Source: Amycolatopsis rifamycinica
Lineage (GTDB): Bacteria > Actinomycetota > Actinomycetes > Mycobacteriales > Pseudonocardiaceae
Assembly: GCF_000695625.1 (NCBI RefSeq)
Contig: NZ_JMQI01000019.1
Location: 1 to 64,000, forward strand
DNA length: 64,000 nt
Reading direction: 5' to 3'
This document shows positions 1 through 8,270 of the stretch, in pieces. Under the pieces are notes generated by a model that did not search any database, was not told the origin of the DNA, and saw nothing but the letters and a program-made list of their open reading frames with translations. Each line of letters starts with the position of its first letter. Position 1 is the first letter of the stretch. The position numbers and the translations under genes were made by a program.

Positions 1-788
1 CGGTGGCGGGATCACCGTCAGGTGATCAACGCGATCCTGTGGAAGCTGCGCACCGGTGCCCCCTGGCGTGACCTGCCCGATCGCTATGGCCCGTGGAAGA
101 CCGCGCATGAACGGCTGCGGTTGTGGACCAAAGACGGCACCTGGGAGAAGATCCTCGACCGGGTGATCGTCAAAGACGACGCCGTCGGCGAACTCGAATG
201 GATCACCTCGGTCGACTCGAGCGTGGTCCGGGCGCACCAGCATGCTGCCGGTGCCCGGAAAAAGGGGGATGCAGCGACGGAACCGAAGCCATCGCCTGCG
301 ACGGGGAAGGACTCGGCCGGTCCCGCGGCGGACTGAGCACCAAGATCCACCTTGCCGTCGAAGGGCGAGGCCTGCCGGTCCGGATCCTGCTCACCCCAGG
401 CCAAGCGGGAGACAACCCGCAGCTGCTGCCGCTGCTGGATGGCATCAGCGTCGCCCGGATCGGACCAGGCCGGCCACGCTGCCGGCCGGAGACCGTGATC
501 GCCGACAAAGCCTATTCGCATCCCTCGACCCGGGCGGCGATGCGAGACCGGCGGATCACCTTCGTCAGCCCGGAACGGGACGACCAGGTCGCCCGCCGCG
601 CAGCCAAGGGCTCCCGCGGCGGACGACCACCTGCCTTCGATGCCGAGGTCTACAAGCAGCGCAACGTGGTCGAACGCTGCTTCAACCGCCTCAAGCAATT
701 TCGTGACCTGGCCACCCGCTACGCCAAACGCGCCGCCTACTACCAGGCCGAACTCACCATCGCCGCCATCATCCTCTGGCTCCGATGA
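1..788 (+). CDS. IS5-family transposase, 5-prime partial, probable -1 frameshift
   Basis: The transposase reads in frame 1 from the window edge (WRDHRQVINAILWKLRTGAP..., then the first catalytic Asp in TSVDSSVVRAH). It must shift by -1 at the A5G5 run at 259-268 to continue in the frame that ends at 788. The second part has the other catalytic residues: Asp in ETVIADKAYSHPS and Glu in NVVERCFNRLKQFRD. Unshifted, frame 1 stops at 336. Programmed frameshifting at such a run is known for IS427-type elements, so this is probably normal and not a mutation. Only the extreme N-terminus is missing, so the enzyme may be functional in the full element. Confidence 0.8.
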
Positions 789-806
789 CTTACAGGACAC
801 GACCTA
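1..806 (+). mobile_element. IS5-family (IS427-type) insertion sequence, left end missing
   Basis: The first 788 bases encode a DDE transposase in two overlapping frames, the layout of the IS427 subgroup of IS5. The left end lies outside the window. After the transposase stop comes TTACAGGACACGACCTAG (791-808), which reads on the other strand as CTAGGTCGTGTCCTGTAA, typical of a right terminal inverted repeat. The right boundary near 806 is therefore inferred; a CTAG at 803-806 could be target sequence. Beyond it an open frame continues without a start codon, so the element seems to have inserted into a gene. Confidence 0.7.
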
Positions 807-1046
807 GGCGCGCTCAGGAAGACAATCGTCGTCATCCCCCCGTCTCGTGACAGCCTCGCACGCGCGTCGGTGCTTGCCGAGCTTCTTGACCTTCACGAAC
901 CGTGGACGGGCTACGACGGAATCCGACATCCGATCGCATTCCGGTTCGACGAAGATGGCGCGTGCCAAGCCGTGTACGGCGATGTCTTCGACGATGTCGC
1001 GTACGAGCTCGCCCTGACAGCTGCCGTCCGGCCGATCGTCGCGTAA
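789..1046 (+). pseudogene. 3-prime remnant of an unknown gene cut by the IS
   Basis: Directly after the IS end an open frame in phase with 813-1046 encodes about 78 residues (LRKTIVVIPPSRDSLARASV ... ALTAAVRPIVA, then TAA). It has no ATG or GTG until an internal GTG at 870, so its 5-prime part was probably replaced by the IS. The composition looks protein-like (acidic/hydrophobic alternation, low GC at codon position 2), but the antisense frame in the same register is also open, which limits confidence. No family recognised. It lies just upstream of the large membrane gene at 1114 and may have been co-transcribed with it. Confidence 0.4.
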
Positions 1047-1113
1047 CAAATGCAGCCGCATCACGACCTCAACCGGTGAACCGACACGTCGCAAGCGCTG
1101 GCAGGGAGTAACA

Positions 1114-4100
1114 TTGACCGAAGTCTTAGCCGGACTCCGTGTCACCGAGACTGTCGCGGCAGCCCTCAGCCTGGCGGCGACCCGCCGATCCGGCGGCAGG
1201 AGCCTGGACACGCAGACACTGCTGTGGGCACTCGCGGCAACAGATACCGTTGGCGACTGGCACCGGCTTCTCCTGACCGACCAGCCAGCGTCCGATCCTG
1301 CGAGCACCTCCGTACACACGTGGGCCGCGGTGCCGTTGACCGGAACCTGCGCCGAGGCGCTGGCTCGCGCACGGACCATTGCCGAGACCTACGATCTCCT
1401 TCCCATGCCGCCCGGAGTCCTCGCCGTCGCGCTGGTTTGGGATCCCGCGTCGGGTGCAGCCCGAGCATGTCTTGGCATGCAACACCATGAACTGCTCAGG
1501 GCGATGCAAGACGACGTTCTGGGGACTGACCTCGAAGGGCTCGAGAACCTCCTAGCTGACCGAGGTTCCTCCCACAAACAGCCAACACCGGCGTCAGAAA
1601 TAGCGCCACCGCGGGATCCAGGAGCTGGCCGGGAGATCACTAAGTCAGATGTGGATCTGACCTTCGCGAAGATTACGACGCGGGCACCGGTTTGGCTGCT
1701 CCGATTGCTTCTTCTCGCCGCCGTCGGAGGAGCCGTGGCAGGCCTGCTTACCAGTCCGGTCTGGAGTGTCACTGTCCCGGACGACCTGGCACCGCCGCTT
1801 CGCGCCCAACCCGTTTCTTCGGCGATGCCGGATGACACGGCGATGTCGCGACTGGTCGGCGTCGAGTTCGTCCGAACGCAGAATGGCTTGCCTCTGGGTA
1901 CGAAACTGTTCGACTCGAACCTAGCGCTCTGGCACGACACACGAAACGAGGCCGTCCACAGCGCCTGGGAGACCCGTTGGGACTCGACCGACGGACGAAC
2001 TCAAGCCACTGTGCAGGTGATACAGCTCAAGACAAAGAGCCCATTGACCTCGGCAACCCACGGCTGCAATCCAGCGACCACTGCACAACCATCCCCCGGG
2101 CCGCCAGTGCTCCAAGCTGGATACGTCGCCCATGATAAGAACTCGGGCCTATACTGCATGACCGGGTTCGACAAGCAAGCTCTGATATTCATCGCTCTTC
2201 GCAGCCTCGACGGCAGTGTCGTCGCACGCATGCCCGACAGTACCGCGGCGACTTGGCGCACGATCCAACAGAAGTTACCCTCGCCCGCATTCCCGGTTAA
2301 AGATGGAATCAGCACCCCGATTTCCACCGCGTTGCTCAACCGCGGTCCGTTCCTCGCCGTACTGGGCTTGATATTCCTCTGGATGCTTCCCACCCTGCTC
2401 TTCGACCGCGCCACGTGGCAGCGCCTGTGGTCGTTCGTGAACCATCGACGATACCGTTCTCGAAGTCTTCCAGGACTGGACATCGACGCCGCAGTCCGAG
2501 CACAGTTGTCCAGTGCAATGGCGCTTTCGGCTACTCAGTTGTGCGCGGCCATCTGGATGCTGAGGCTGACCTTCAAGCAAGGCATGCTCATCACCAGCGT
2601 ATCGACCCTCGGCATCGTCTTCATCATCGGCGCGATCCCCAGGATTCTCCATTTGCGAAGAGTCGGCAGTCAACGAGGCTTCCAGGTCCGGAGAAGTGTG
2701 GTCTGGTTGACCGGAATACTTCTCGGGGTAACCGCGGTCGGTTTCTCCGTAGTGCTCATCTTGCTCGCCAACACTCTGTCCACCACCGGAGCCGGCTACG
2801 ACGTGCCCGACTACCAGCAATTGCGGTTCAACACCATCCTGGAGGTCATGGCCATCCCGACGGCCATCGTCGCGATTGCGCCGACAATGCTCGCACGAAG
2901 AATCGCCATGCGAACTCTCCGGAAACGACGAGGCGAAGACCCTCGGCCGCCTATTCTACTCCTGCGCTCGTTCGCAGACGACGGCCGCCGGCTTCGATCG
3001 CGCTCCAGCCATCGCCGTGCCCTTCCCGACCGACTCAGCCTACGGAGGTGGGAACGCTTCGAGGAGGTCATCGCGGCCTCCTTGGGAGCACACGGGCCGG
3101 TATATGCTGTGGGGCAGGTCGGCGAGCGCCTTCCACCACCGCTGGGAGCGGTCCGCCGCCAGTTCACCAACGACGAATGGCAGAACCGGATCCAGGGGCT
3201 AATGGCCGAAGCCTCAATCATCTGCGTGACCCTGGGTCGTTCCACGGCACTTGACTGGGAGATTCGGCGCATCGCTGAGCTGGGGTTCCTGCCGAAGGCC
3301 GTCTTCGTCCTGCCACCGACCAGCAGGCGCGAGCACATCAAGAGGCTGGCCGTTCTCGCCGCGGCCTTAAAGCTCGCGTGGGCCGATCTCGATATCCGCC
3401 CTACTGGCGGCTGGGCGTTGGCGATCCGGGTTCCGGCGGTGGGATCCCAGCCACAGGTTATTCGAGCCCGTGCGCAGGAAGATATGGGCTACGACATCGC
3501 ACTCGACCTGACCCGGCTCGCCGCTGACGGCGTCGACCTGCTGAACTTACCGTCGCTGGCAGCTGACGACAGATCAGGCGCACCGACGGCCGAAGTCTAC
3601 CCGCCAGGGAAAACTCCCATCTTCAAATCGCTGTTCCGACGAAAAGGAACGCGGCTGCTCTTACTGCTCAACGGGTCGGCTATCGTAACGCTGCTCTTCG
3701 CCTTCCTCACCGGCGAGGTCAAGGACACCAGCGCCGTCATTACGCTCGCCGAAAGCTCGGCATGGACAGCAGTTGCCGCCGACCCGGACACTGCTCACCT
3801 ATACGGCATCGCCGACGCCACTCGACTGGCCACCTTAGACTTCGACGACGGCAAGGCCAGCCTCGTGTGTGAAATCGAAGCCGCCGGAAACCTCACCGCT
3901 GGTGGTGGATGGTTGTTCGCGTCGAACAGCTTCACCGGGACGTTGCAGGCGATCGACCCGGCGGATAAGCGAGTTGCGTGGACTCGGCGCGACCTACCGG
4001 GAGTTCGCGGGGTCGTCGCGACTGACGCCGCGGTCTACCTTCTGCTTCCCGCGGCGAGAGAAGTTCGCGAACTCGACCGGCGCACCGGTGATCCGATCGC

Positions 4101-4545
4101 GAGCCGAAAGCTCGACGGTATTCCATGGGCAGCCGCCCGTAGCGATGACGGCGTACTGGTCAGTATACTGGACTCTTCGTCAATCGTGCGCGTCGACCGG
4201 ACGCTAACCAAGGTCACGCAAACGGGTTCTCGGATAGACGCGACCCAGATTGTCTCCGTGCGGGGAACAGCCTGGGCGTACTCACGGGACAGACACGCCG
4301 TCTTCGCCGTCGGCGGATCTGCGCAGGTGATCTACACCCGTAGCCAGAGCCCCCACATCGCATCCAACGGCTCGGTGCTGGCCATCGAGGGTATCGAACA
4401 GACCAGCACGTTCTGGCCCGACGGCACCGTCGTCCGCAATCGCCTGTCGACGAGGCACGCGGACAGTCTCGCAGTAACATCGACCGGCGACGTCCTAGCC
4501 ATGGCTGACAACGAGGTACTTCTCATCCGAGCCTCGAAGAGGTGA
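1114..4545 (+). CDS. Large multidomain membrane protein: TIR-like domain plus C-terminal beta-propeller
   Basis: 1143 residues from a TTG start with GGGAG five bases upstream. Not a family I can name. Seen in order: an N-terminal alpha-helical region (about 5-150) faintly like a Clp_N repeat; a membrane segment (192-216); an exported-looking domain (220-405) with two or three Cys; a membrane block (411-431, 471-513, 529-552, 573-596); a soluble domain (611-800) with PPILLLRSFADD, GPVYAVGQVGERLPPP, W689 and DWEIRRIAEL (W715-E716); another membrane segment (846-868); and a C-terminal repeat region (875-1140) with propeller-like strands. The 611-735 part shares an ordered set of motifs with the convergent gene at 4923-6323. 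Its layout (hydrophobic strand ending in DD, later S..W-E..A before a strand) resembles a TIR fold, which is my inference. Codon use is more AT-rich than in the metabolic genes, suggesting transfer. Confidence 0.75.
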   Translation: MTEVLAGLRVTETVAAALSLAATRRSGGRSLDTQTLLWALAATDTVGDWHRLLLTDQPASDPASTSVHTWAAVPLTGTCAEALARARTIAETYDLLPMPPGVLAVALVWDPASGAARACLGMQHHELLRAMQDDVLGTDLEGLENLLADRGSSHKQPTPASEIAPPRDPGAGREITKSDVDLTFAKITTRAPVWLLRLLLLAAVGGAVAGLLTSPVWSVTVPDDLAPPLRAQPVSSAMPDDTAMSRLVGVEFVRTQNGLPLGTKLFDSNLALWHDTRNEAVHSAWETRWDSTDGRTQATVQVIQLKTKSPLTSATHGCNPATTAQPSPGPPVLQAGYVAHDKNSGLYCMTGFDKQALIFIALRSLDGSVVARMPDSTAATWRTIQQKLPSPAFPVKDGISTPISTALLNRGPFLAVLGLIFLWMLPTLLFDRATWQRLWSFVNHRRYRSRSLPGLDIDAAVRAQLSSAMALSATQLCAAIWMLRLTFKQGMLITSVSTLGIVFIIGAIPRILHLRRVGSQRGFQVRRSVVWLTGILLGVTAVGFSVVLILLANTLSTTGAGYDVPDYQQLRFNTILEVMAIPTAIVAIAPTMLARRIAMRTLRKRRGEDPRPPILLLRSFADDGRRLRSRSSHRRALPDRLSLRRWERFEEVIAASLGAHGPVYAVGQVGERLPPPLGAVRRQFTNDEWQNRIQGLMAEASIICVTLGRSTALDWEIRRIAELGFLPKAVFVLPPTSRREHIKRLAVLAAALKLAWADLDIRPTGGWALAIRVPAVGSQPQVIRARAQEDMGYDIALDLTRLAADGVDLLNLPSLAADDRSGAPTAEVYPPGKTPIFKSLFRRKGTRLLLLLNGSAIVTLLFAFLTGEVKDTSAVITLAESSAWTAVAADPDTAHLYGIADATRLATLDFDDGKASLVCEIEAAGNLTAGGGWLFASNSFTGTLQAIDPADKRVAWTRRDLPGVRGVVATDAAVYLLLPAAREVRELDRRTGDPIASRKLDGIPWAAARSDDGVLVSILDSSSIVRVDRTLTKVTQTGSRIDATQIVSVRGTAWAYSRDRHAVFAVGGSAQVIYTRSQSPHIASNGSVLAIEGIEQTSTFWPDGTVVRNRLSTRHADSLAVTSTGDVLAMADNEVLLIRASKR

Positions 4546-4922
4546 GGTCGGCCGACCGGACGCGGAAGCCGCCCCGGGTTCATAGCACCGCACACACTCC
4601 GGCCGGGAGACCGAGGCAACACGCATGAACGGATCACCCAGTGATCATCGACTCGCCGACGTGTTGACGGGAGAACATTTTCCGGCGCCGCAGCATCACG
4701 CTTCGACCGCTCTTGGCCGAGAGGTCGGCAGCTGTCGAACCCCGCATCCGACCACCGCGACGTCGCAATCAGGGATATCGGACATGCGAAATACTTCTCT
4801 GGGCGGACGGCTACGCACAGCCTGTCGTCACCTCACCTTGCGGTTCCGCCGTCGAGCCGCTCAGGGCCGAGCCGAGCGCCGACCGTGCGTGGCCTCTTAG
4901 GAAGAGGCTCGGAAGAGCCGTA
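4546..4922. other. Convergent intergenic region
   Basis: 377 bases between two convergent genes. A short open frame at 4625-4900 has no ribosome site, an unconvincing composition (RRRAAQGRAERR) and no family resemblance, so I do not call it. The only structure I see is the pair of hairpins at the right end (4892-4919). Confidence 0.5.
4892..4919. terminator. Two overlapping hairpins between convergent genes
   Basis: GCCTCTT-AGG-AAGAGGC (4892-4908) overlaps GGCTC-GGAA-GAGCC (4906-4919), so two mutually exclusive stems can form. They lie just past the stop of the minus-strand gene (4923) and well past the plus-strand gene. A bidirectional terminator is likely. Confidence 0.5.
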
Positions 4923-6323
4923 TCAGCCGGGAAAGATCGTCCGCATAATCCCCAAGACGAGGGCCGCTGCCAGTACAAACAGCAGGAACTTGCCGTACGC
5001 GGGGAGGGCACTGCCGCCGATCCTGTACAGGAGCCGCTTCCGCACGCCAATGCGGGCCAGCGCGGCCTGCAGAGCGCACGCGACGTAGAAGGCCGGGGTG
5101 CCTCGGACGTTCGTCTCGCCAGGCGCCGGCCCCACGGCCTGCACGTGCGGCGTCCAGTCGTCGTCGAACACGATCACCGACGCTGTCCACTTGCCCGGCT
5201 CCGGCTTCGAGCCGGAAGGCTTGCAGAGGAGCTTGTCGAGCCGCGCAGCCAGGTCCCATCGACCCCCTGGCAACAAGATCACGAGTTTGCGCGGCTGCCG
5301 CATCGCGATCGCCTGCTCGACTTCCCACCACACACTCGGGCCCTCGCCGAGCCGCAGCACGATCAGCTGTGACACCGTCATCAGTTCGAGCACACCGGCT
5401 CGCCAGTCGTCCTCCGGCAGGTAGAACCGCGCCGCGCCGAGGCGGGGAAGCCGCTCGCCCGGCCGGCCCACCGCGATCACCGGCCCGAAGGCCCGCAGCG
5501 CACCGATCAGCTGTTCCTCGCGGGTGTGCACGGTGAGCAAGCTCTGCATCCACGTTTCCGAGGGCAGCCTGTCGACCACCGCGGACGCCGGATCATCACC
5601 GAAGCCACGCAGGTATAGCACGGGTTCGCGGTCTTCCGAACGCAGAACGGCCGCAGCGCTTCGCGCCGTCCGCGGGCGGGCGTACCGCAGGCCGTAGTAA
5701 CCGGCGGGCAACGTCGGAAGGACAGCCGCCAGCCAGTCGATCCGACCTCCTCGGGCGATGGGGTAGATCGCCAGTATGCCTCCGAGCAGCAACGCCCAGC
5801 ACAGACCGGAGACGAGGAGGAACACCGGGCGCAGCCACCAGCGCTTCGCGAGCGCGTATTGCCTAATCAGAGCCACAGTCTTTGCGTTGACTGTCCGTCT
5901 GCGCAGCCGGAAGACGAGCGCGGCCGCGGCCAAGGGCACGTCGGTGACCAGCCACGGCAGAGCACGACCCCAGGACTCCGCGCTCCTTTCCTCGAGCGTT
6001 CTCTGACCGGCCATCACCTCGGTGTCGATATCGCGAATGTCGCGACGAGCACCGTCGAAGTCTCCCGTCGTGGCATGCCCATAGGCGCGCGAAATCGAGG
6101 CGCGCGCGGCGGAGTCGGGCGCGGCGTGCTTGTTGAACCAGTTGCTCACCGGCGTTGTGTCCGCCCGTTGGTCGAGTGCCGCGCGGAACGCCGCCACCTG
6201 CGCGGGAGCGTCGAGGAAGGCGTCGCGATCATGCAGTGCGGCGCCCGCCGCGATGGAGAGCCACGCCGCGATATAGCCCACTGCCACTGCCGCCGCTGTG
6301 ACGAGCTGGGCCAGAGTCCGCAT
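4923..6323 (-). CDS. Membrane protein with TIR-like domain, relative of the 1114-4545 protein
   Basis: 466 residues, ATG start. Membrane segments at 5-29, 121-139, 164-186, 195-214 and 444-461. A helical, probably exported part (31-118) sits between the first two. The soluble domain at 233-352 reads EPVLYLRGFGDD, then GPVIAVGRPGERLPRLGAARFY, DDWRAGVLELM and VWWEVEQAIA (W333-E334), followed by RKLVILLPG. Each of these motifs occurs in the same order in the larger convergent protein (PPILLLRSFADD, GPVYAVGQVGERLPPP, DEWQNRIQGLM, LDWEIRRIAEL, KAVFVLPP). The shared part is thus a domain in its own right, carried by two different membrane scaffolds. TIR-like fold and an enzymatic or signalling role are inference; no experimentally named family recognised. 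Confidence 0.75.
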   Translation of the reverse strand: MRTLAQLVTAAAVAVGYIAAWLSIAAGAALHDRDAFLDAPAQVAAFRAALDQRADTTPVSNWFNKHAAPDSAARASISRAYGHATTGDFDGARRDIRDIDTEVMAGQRTLEERSAESWGRALPWLVTDVPLAAAALVFRLRRRTVNAKTVALIRQYALAKRWWLRPVFLLVSGLCWALLLGGILAIYPIARGGRIDWLAAVLPTLPAGYYGLRYARPRTARSAAAVLRSEDREPVLYLRGFGDDPASAVVDRLPSETWMQSLLTVHTREEQLIGALRAFGPVIAVGRPGERLPRLGAARFYLPEDDWRAGVLELMTVSQLIVLRLGEGPSVWWEVEQAIAMRQPRKLVILLPGGRWDLAARLDKLLCKPSGSKPEPGKWTASVIVFDDDWTPHVQAVGPAPGETNVRGTPAFYVACALQAALARIGVRKRLLYRIGGSALPAYGKFLLFVLAAALVLGIMRTIFPG

Positions 6324-6382
6324 CCGGTCATCCGATCAGGCCCGGACGGGCGACTGGCGCGGTCCAGCGGAAATCACCCGAA

Positions 6383-6748
6383 GTGAGCAACGACGACACC
6401 TGGTCACGGACCGAGTGCTGGCCGAGGTGGCGAGCACGGCTGCGGCTCAGCTCCGGCTTCGCAGAACACCAAGTCGCCCAAACCCCTCGTCAGGCAGCAA
6501 GCGAATCGCGGCAAATGGCCACGACCCGAGCCGGCGCTGACCTGGGCTACGGCCTGCGGCCCGTCGACGAGGTAGTCGCGGAAATCGTGGCCGGACTGGA
6601 AGAGCGCCGCATCGACATCAACACCCAGCTGCCCGAACGCCGTGCCATGCAGGAACTCAACGCCCGCGATCCGCTCGCCGTCGACGCCGCGCTCGCACCC
6701 AAGCTCGCCGAACTCCGGGCGGCTGTCAGGACCCACCGCAGCATCTGA
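6383..6748 (+). CDS. Small hypothetical protein
   Basis: Open frame of 121 codons from GTG 6383. A second in-frame start, ATG 6515, would give 77 residues and covers the only part that looks protein-like: LRPVDEVVAEIVAGLEERRI ... LAPKLAELRAAVRTHRSI, helical and charged. The N-terminal 44 residues are Arg/Trp/Ser-rich and less convincing. It diverges from the membrane gene ending its promoter region at 6323. No family recognised; it may be a decayed gene. Confidence 0.35.
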   Translation: MSNDDTWSRTECWPRWRARLRLSSGFAEHQVAQTPRQAASESRQMATTRAGADLGYGLRPVDEVVAEIVAGLEERRIDINTQLPERRAMQELNARDPLAVDAALAPKLAELRAAVRTHRSI

Positions 6749-7045
6749 ACCACAGATTCCTTGCCCGTTTCGGATTTCCACGCGGTCATGGACGACAACC
6801 TGGTCCACTTATCGTCGCCATTACCTCAGGCCTCCGCGAGGACCTCGCCCGCTACTTCCGGCTACGCATCAGGCGACGGTCAACGCGACGCGCCCCCATA
6901 GAAGACACCGGCCGCGTTGCTGGAACGCCTTACCCGATTCCCGGCGCGAGACGCTCGACTTCCCGTGCTCGACGACGATCGGCGACCAATTCCGCGACAG
7001 GTCGTATGGGTAAGGCATCCGTTACCCCCGTTGGTTGCGGCGGAT
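6749..7045. other. Non-coding or degenerate stretch
   Basis: About 300 bases before the convergent surface-protein gene. All frames are short or Arg-rich and carry no recognisable motif. I see no hairpin strong enough to call. Base composition is lower in GC than the flanking chromosome, as elsewhere in this island. Confidence 0.4.
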
Positions 7046-7819
7046 CTACTTGCAGGCTGCAGTCTGGCCAGCCCCATAGGCGGCCTGGGCCTTCGTGAAG
7101 CCCTCACCCGCCGACGATGACAGCTGCTGCTTCAACCCCGAGCACGAGAACGACGTGAAGCTCAAATAGTTCTCCGCCGACTTGACCGCCTGCGCGTTCC
7201 AGTCCACCGACAGGCTGTCGACGGCCTGGGTCGCCACATCCTTCGGGAACCCGTCGCCGGCCGACGAGGACAGCTGCCGGATCAGGCCGTTGCGCGAGAA
7301 CGCGGTGAAGCTCAGGTAGTTCTGGGCGGAGGCGCGGGCCTGCTCGACCTGCGGCGGGAACTCGGGTGCTTCGCTCGTGGTGGGTGCCGGCGGCTCGACC
7401 GGAGCAGTGGCCGCGGCCGAAGCGGCGGCTTCGTTCAGGTTGGGGCTGGTGGTCTGAATGTGGTCGGGCGCGGCGACCGAGCTGGTCGGGGCAGCGGCGG
7501 GCATCCCGTTGGCGGCGTCGTTGACCGCCTTGCCGAAGGCCGCGGTCCAGAGCACGCAGATGACCAGCCCGATCGCCGACAGCACGACGGCGGTGATGGC
7601 CAGCCCCTTGTTGCTCGCCTGGCCCCGGTTGGCGCGCAGCGTCCCGACGATGCCGAAGATCAGCCCGAGGATCGTCAGCGGCCACGCGACGATCCCGATG
7701 ATCGGGATGAACGCGAAGATCAACCCGATCAGGCCGAGCACGAACCCGGCCGTGCCGAGGCCGTTCTTGGGCTGGTTCGCCACCGGCATCGGCACCGACG
7801 GCATGGGGGCGTAAGACAC
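7046..7819 (-). CDS. DUF4190-like membrane protein with two Ltp repeats
   Basis: 257 residues from GTG, with AAAGAGG seven bases upstream. Three closely packed hydrophobic segments (22-44, 45-61, 73-95) form a DUF4190-like membrane anchor. A Pro/Ala/Ser/Thr-rich linker (about 105-155) follows, then two copies of the Ltp (host cell surface-exposed lipoprotein) repeat: SAQNYLSFTAFSRNGLIRQL (164-183) and SAENYLSFTSFSCSGLKQQL (214-233). Each is followed by SSSAG-GF and separated by the usual VDWN. Ltp of Streptococcus phage TP-J34 blocks DNA entry of other phages, but the repeat is also common in actinobacterial and Firmicute surface proteins of unknown role. There is no lipobox here; anchoring is by the membrane segments. 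The last residues form a Cys-containing tail (TAACK). Confidence 0.8.
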   Translation of the reverse strand: MSYAPMPSVPMPVANQPKNGLGTAGFVLGLIGLIFAFIPIIGIVAWPLTILGLIFGIVGTLRANRGQASNKGLAITAVVLSAIGLVICVLWTAAFGKAVNDAANGMPAAAPTSSVAAPDHIQTTSPNLNEAAASAAATAPVEPPAPTTSEAPEFPPQVEQARASAQNYLSFTAFSRNGLIRQLSSSAGDGFPKDVATQAVDSLSVDWNAQAVKSAENYLSFTSFSCSGLKQQLSSSAGEGFTKAQAAYGAGQTAACK

Positions 7820-8270
7820 GGGTTGCCTCTTTCAGTCCAGCGGCGACGCAACGGAACGCGTCACGCTCTGTGGCATCCGTCGACATCCGCATCCCGCGCG
7901 TAACAGTGCCCGAAAGCCGCTCCCGGTCACGAAAAGGACTCAGCCGACGATGTTCACGATCATTTCCGCTGGTGACCGCAGTGAGCGACTCGCTCACCGC
8001 CGTTACCCAGGGTAATAAATTGAAACTTCAAGTTCACTCGTCAGAGCAAGAGGAGACGTGGGACGTCACCTCGAGCTGAGTTACGACATGAGCGCTCACT
8101 GTCACTGGCCGGCGGCGAGCCTCCGAGACGACGACCCACCCTCACCAACCGAGCTGCGGAAAACGCGTGCGTCGGGAGCGCCGCGGGCTAGATGACGCGT
8201 TGACTGCGCTGATCGGATGAACCGCTGAGAGCGCGCCGTCATGACCCAACGGCCGTGACATCCGTTCAGC
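7820..8270. other. Long intergenic region with two dyads
   Basis: 451 bases between a minus-strand surface-protein gene and the plus-strand recombinase. No credible gene. It contains two close perfect dyads: GTGAGCGACTCGCTCAC (7981-7997) and TTACCC-A-GGGTAA (8003-8015), followed by an AT-rich stretch (8011-8035). These could be operators or part of a recombination site for the neighbouring serine recombinase; the sequence alone does not decide. Confidence 0.4.

Noticed and set aside
804..1379. Minus-strand open frame of 191 codons
   Set aside because: It runs antisense into the 5-prime end of the large membrane gene, lacks a ribosome site and is the exact antisense register of the plus-strand remnant.
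4625..4900. Plus-strand open frame of 91 codons after the large membrane gene
   Set aside because: No ribosome site, unconvincing composition and it runs into the terminator hairpins.
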